Shown piece by piece: positions 61,696 through 64,000 of a stretch of DNA of 64,000 nt (position 1 is its first letter; the number at the start of each line of letters is the position of its first letter). Where the stretch lies: assembly GCF_020092905.1 (NCBI RefSeq), contig NZ_JAGSGB010000003.1, positions 186,001 through 250,000 on the forward strand, read 5' to 3'. This stretch comes from Pacificimonas aurantium (GTDB taxonomy: Bacteria > Pseudomonadota > Alphaproteobacteria > Sphingomonadales > Sphingomonadaceae). Position numbers and translations under genes: made by a program. The notes below the pieces were generated by a model that worked only from the letters and a program-made list of their open reading frames with translations, had not been told where the DNA came from and ran no database searches.

Positions 61696-63966
61696 ATGCC
61701 CGTGAGACCTTCATTCCGTGCCGTCCTGATGGCGGGCCTTCTGGCCGTCGCGGGGCCTGTTTCGGCGCAGCAATATCTGAACCTGCGCGATGCCGATATC
61801 CGCGCCTTCATCGAAGACGCCGCGCGCGTGACCGGGCGCAACATCATCGTCGATCCGGACGTCGAGGGTACGGTCTCCGTCATCACCGAACAGCCGCTGT
61901 CGCGCGCCCAATATTTCGAGGTGTTCCTAGAAACGCTGCGCGCCAACGACCTGGTCGCCATCCCGCTGTCGGGCGGCGGGCTGCGCATTTCCAATTCGGC
62001 GGATGCCGCGCGGCAGCCGGCGGTCGCCAGCGACGGCCGCTTCGTGACCCGCGTCGTCAGGCTGGAGCAGGTGACCGCGGCGCAGGCGCTGGAGGCCGTG
62101 GCGCCGCTGATCAGCGCGCAGGGGCAGGCAACGGCGAGCGGGACCGGCAATGCGCTGGTGATCGCGGACTATCAGGACAATCTGGCGCGCGTGCTGGCGG
62201 TGCTCGCCGAGGTGGACCGCGACGATTCCACCATCCGCCTAGTGCCGCTGTCCAATGCCGGCGCACGCGAGATCGCCGCAGCGCTGGGCGAGCTGGCGCG
62301 GGCGGGCGGCGACACGGCGGTGTCGGTCGTGCCGGTCGACAGTTCGAACTCGGTCATCCTGCGCGGCGATCCGCAGCGGGTGAGCCAGCTGGCCGGGATC
62401 GTGGCCGAACTCGACGCCCGCGCGGCCCTGGGTGCGGACGTGCGCGTCTTCTACCTCGAACATGCCGATGCACAGCTGCTGCTGCCCGTGCTGCAGCAGA
62501 TCGCCGGGCAGACGACCAGCGTCGCCACCGTCGATGTCGAAGCGGACGACGGCGAACCCGCCGGCGCGGCCAATGTCGTCCTGCCGGCGAGCGGCGAGCG
62601 CGCCCGGGCGGTCATCGCCCGCTATGAAGGCGCCAATGCGTTGATCGTATCGGCGGCGCCCGACCTGCAGCGCACGCTGGGCGAAGTGATCCGCCAACTC
62701 GACCAGCGCCGCGAACAGGTTCTGGTCGAGGCGATCGTCGCGGAAGTCTCCGACAATGCGGCGCGCGCGCTGGGCGTCGAGTTCCTGCTTGCCGGTCTCG
62801 ACGGCACGGTGCCCTTCGCCTCGACCAATTATTCCAACTCGGTCCTCAACCCGCTGGCGATCGCGGGCGCGGTCGGTGCCACGCAGCTTGAAAACCAGAC
62901 CATCACCGTCGACGGCGAAGTCATCAGCCAGACCGGCACGGTCGGCATCACCGATTCGCTGCAGCAGGCCGCGGCGCAGTCGCTGCTGGGCGTGTCCGGC
63001 GGCCTGTTCGGCGTCGGCGGCGTCGAAGGCGACACGGTGTTCGGCGCGATCCTGAACGCGGTGAAGTCCGACACGACCTCCAACATCCTGAGCGTTCAGT
63101 CGCTGATGACGCTGGACAACCAGGTGGCGCGCTACCTCGTCGGCCAGGAAGTGCCGGTGACCACCGGCGAGGCTTTGTCGGAGAATTTCGACAATGCGTT
63201 CCGTACCGTCGAGCGGCAGAATGTCGGTATCCAGCTGGAGGTGCGCCCGCAGATCAACGCCGGCGGCGCGGTGAAGCTGTTCCTGAAGCAGGAAGTGTCG
63301 TCCATCGCCGGGCCGGTCTCGAGCGGGTCTGCCGACCTGGTGCTCAACACGCGCGAGATCGAAACGACGATCACCGTCGACGATGGCGACATCGTCGCGC
63401 TCGGCGGCCTGCTGGACGAGAATGAGCGCAAGACGATCGAGAAGATCCCGCTGCTCGGCGACATTCCCGTTCTCGGCGAACTGTTCACCAGCCGCAGCCG
63501 CGAGCAGGTGCAGACCAACCTGATGGTGTTTATCCGCCCGCGCATCATTCGCAGCCGCGAAGACGCGCAGGAAATCGCCGCGCAGCGCTATAACTACCAG
63601 CGGGCGTCTCAGCTTGCCCATGATCCAGATAGCGAGCCGGCGCTCGACCGCGTGCTGCGGACCTATCTGGATACGGTTCCGCCCGGTGCGGTGGCGGAGG
63701 GCGGCGGGTTCGCGGTCGACCTGGCGGGCTATGCGAACGCAGAGGATGCCGCCGCGGCGCAGGCAAGGCTGGGCGAGCTGGGCCCGGGCACGATCGTCGA
63801 GCGCGGCGGCGCCTATGTGCTGCGCCTGGGACCGGTAGGGTCGGCAGAAGAAGCCGCCCGTCTGCGCGGGGAGGCGGTCGAGGCGGGATTTCCCCGCGCG
63901 GATATCCTGCCGCTCGCCCCCGAAACTGTAACAACAGAGACTTATTCAGGGGGTAGCGCGCGCTGA
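61696..63966 (+). CDS. gspD: Type II secretion secretin GspD with a C-terminal SPOR-like domain
   Basis: 756 residues. Signal peptide MAGLLAVAGPVSAQQ; N0 domain (YLNLRDADIRAFIEDAARVTGRNIIVDPDVEG); repeated N1-N3 domains (to about 325); then the secretin core (about 335-630) with VLVEAIVAEVSDNAARALGVEF, VPVTTG and the DGDIVALGGLLDENERKTIEKIPLLGDIPVLG signature. After about residue 668 comes a segment of about 75 residues (GGGFAVDLAGYANAEDAAAAQARL then GAYVLRLGPVGSAEEAARLRGEAV) with the alternating pattern of a SPOR peptidoglycan-binding domain, an unusual extension for a secretin. Confidence 0.92.
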   Translation: MPVRPSFRAVLMAGLLAVAGPVSAQQYLNLRDADIRAFIEDAARVTGRNIIVDPDVEGTVSVITEQPLSRAQYFEVFLETLRANDLVAIPLSGGGLRISNSADAARQPAVASDGRFVTRVVRLEQVTAAQALEAVAPLISAQGQATASGTGNALVIADYQDNLARVLAVLAEVDRDDSTIRLVPLSNAGAREIAAALGELARAGGDTAVSVVPVDSSNSVILRGDPQRVSQLAGIVAELDARAALGADVRVFYLEHADAQLLLPVLQQIAGQTTSVATVDVEADDGEPAGAANVVLPASGERARAVIARYEGANALIVSAAPDLQRTLGEVIRQLDQRREQVLVEAIVAEVSDNAARALGVEFLLAGLDGTVPFASTNYSNSVLNPLAIAGAVGATQLENQTITVDGEVISQTGTVGITDSLQQAAAQSLLGVSGGLFGVGGVEGDTVFGAILNAVKSDTTSNILSVQSLMTLDNQVARYLVGQEVPVTTGEALSENFDNAFRTVERQNVGIQLEVRPQINAGGAVKLFLKQEVSSIAGPVSSGSADLVLNTREIETTITVDDGDIVALGGLLDENERKTIEKIPLLGDIPVLGELFTSRSREQVQTNLMVFIRPRIIRSREDAQEIAAQRYNYQRASQLAHDPDSEPALDRVLRTYLDTVPPGAVAEGGGFAVDLAGYANAEDAAAAQARLGELGPGTIVERGGAYVLRLGPVGSAEEAARLRGEAVEAGFPRADILPLAPETVTTETYSGGSAR

Positions 63967-63988
63967 GCGATTCAGCGGCGGACCTGCC

Positions 63989-64000
63989 ATGAGCGAAACG
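63989..64000 (+). CDS. Start of a further type II secretion gene, cut by the window end
   Basis: ATG 63989 begins four codons (M-S-E-T), 22 bases after gspD, on the same strand, with a purine-rich GGCGGA ahead. By operon order in other type II systems the next gene would be gspE, the secretion ATPase, but nothing of the protein is visible. Confidence 0.4.

Overview
The window is high-GC DNA from an alphaproteobacterium, most likely a carotenoid-producing member of the Sphingomonadales. This rests on gene content: two large TonB-dependent receptors, many small lipoproteins, a crtY-crtI-crtB-crtW cluster with crtZ beside it, and DUF3617, SWIB, DUF2141 and DUF2855 genes. It is an inference from families seen in the sequence, not a database match. 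Coding density is high, many neighbours overlap by 1-11 bases, and I saw no rRNA, tRNA, CRISPR array or insertion sequence.

Layout. 1-8.9 kb: end of a YaiI/DUF188 gene, pyrC, an MHS-type MFS transporter closed by tandem hairpins, a class III CoA-transferase operon with a long palindrome in front of it, a YqcI/YcgG-DUF1989-acyl-CoA dehydrogenase group, and an ABA4-like membrane protein. 8.9-12.5 kb: a TonB receptor, a low-complexity lipoprotein and a SWIB protein. 12.7-16.6 kb: a tightly overlapping run of threonine synthase, a DUF985 cupin, a divergent CaCA exchanger and a divergent Nramp. 16.6-24.9 kb: small housekeeping and accessory genes (DUF72, monooxygenase-like, pyrrolidone-carboxyl peptidase, S41 peptidase lipoprotein, GST, thioesterase-like, a membrane GGDEF protein). 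25.0-26.1 kb: a helix-turn-helix protein with odd low-complexity tails.

26.4-28.44 kb is the clearest foreign block. It is strongly AT-rich against its surroundings and holds two genes transcribed together: a DGQHR (DndB-like) protein and an unrecognised partner with HEPN-like motifs. It looks like a small acquired cassette, possibly a defence or DNA-modification module, and it appears to cut into the end of a small native gene.

28.4-35 kb: an EthD protein, thiC under a TPP riboswitch, an EthA-like Baeyer-Villiger monooxygenase, and small membrane and secreted proteins. 34.8-42.3 kb is a carotenoid locus: a fatty-acid-hydroxylase-family protein diverging from crtY-crtI-crtB-crtW, then a convergent crtZ-sulfotransferase pair. 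Lycopene cyclisation, 4-ketolation and 3-hydroxylation are all encoded, so astaxanthin-type ketocarotenoids are expected. The sulfotransferase lies 7 bases after crtZ, which suggests a sulfated carotenoid end product. crtE is not in the window.

42.4-55 kb: paired small lipoproteins, a SulP transporter, a DUF2855 protein, an S10 carboxypeptidase, a pentapeptide-repeat membrane protein, uvrB, and a periplasmic M20 amidohydrolase next to a DksA-type zinc finger protein. 55.2-59.9 kb: a lipoprotein-TonB receptor pair preceded by a good match to a PhoB box, pointing to phosphate-starvation control. 60.0-64.0 kb: the start of a type II secretion operon (gspC, gspD, and the first codons of a third gene), with a GspC-like PDZ lipoprotein diverging from it and a SPOR-like domain on the C-terminus of the secretin.
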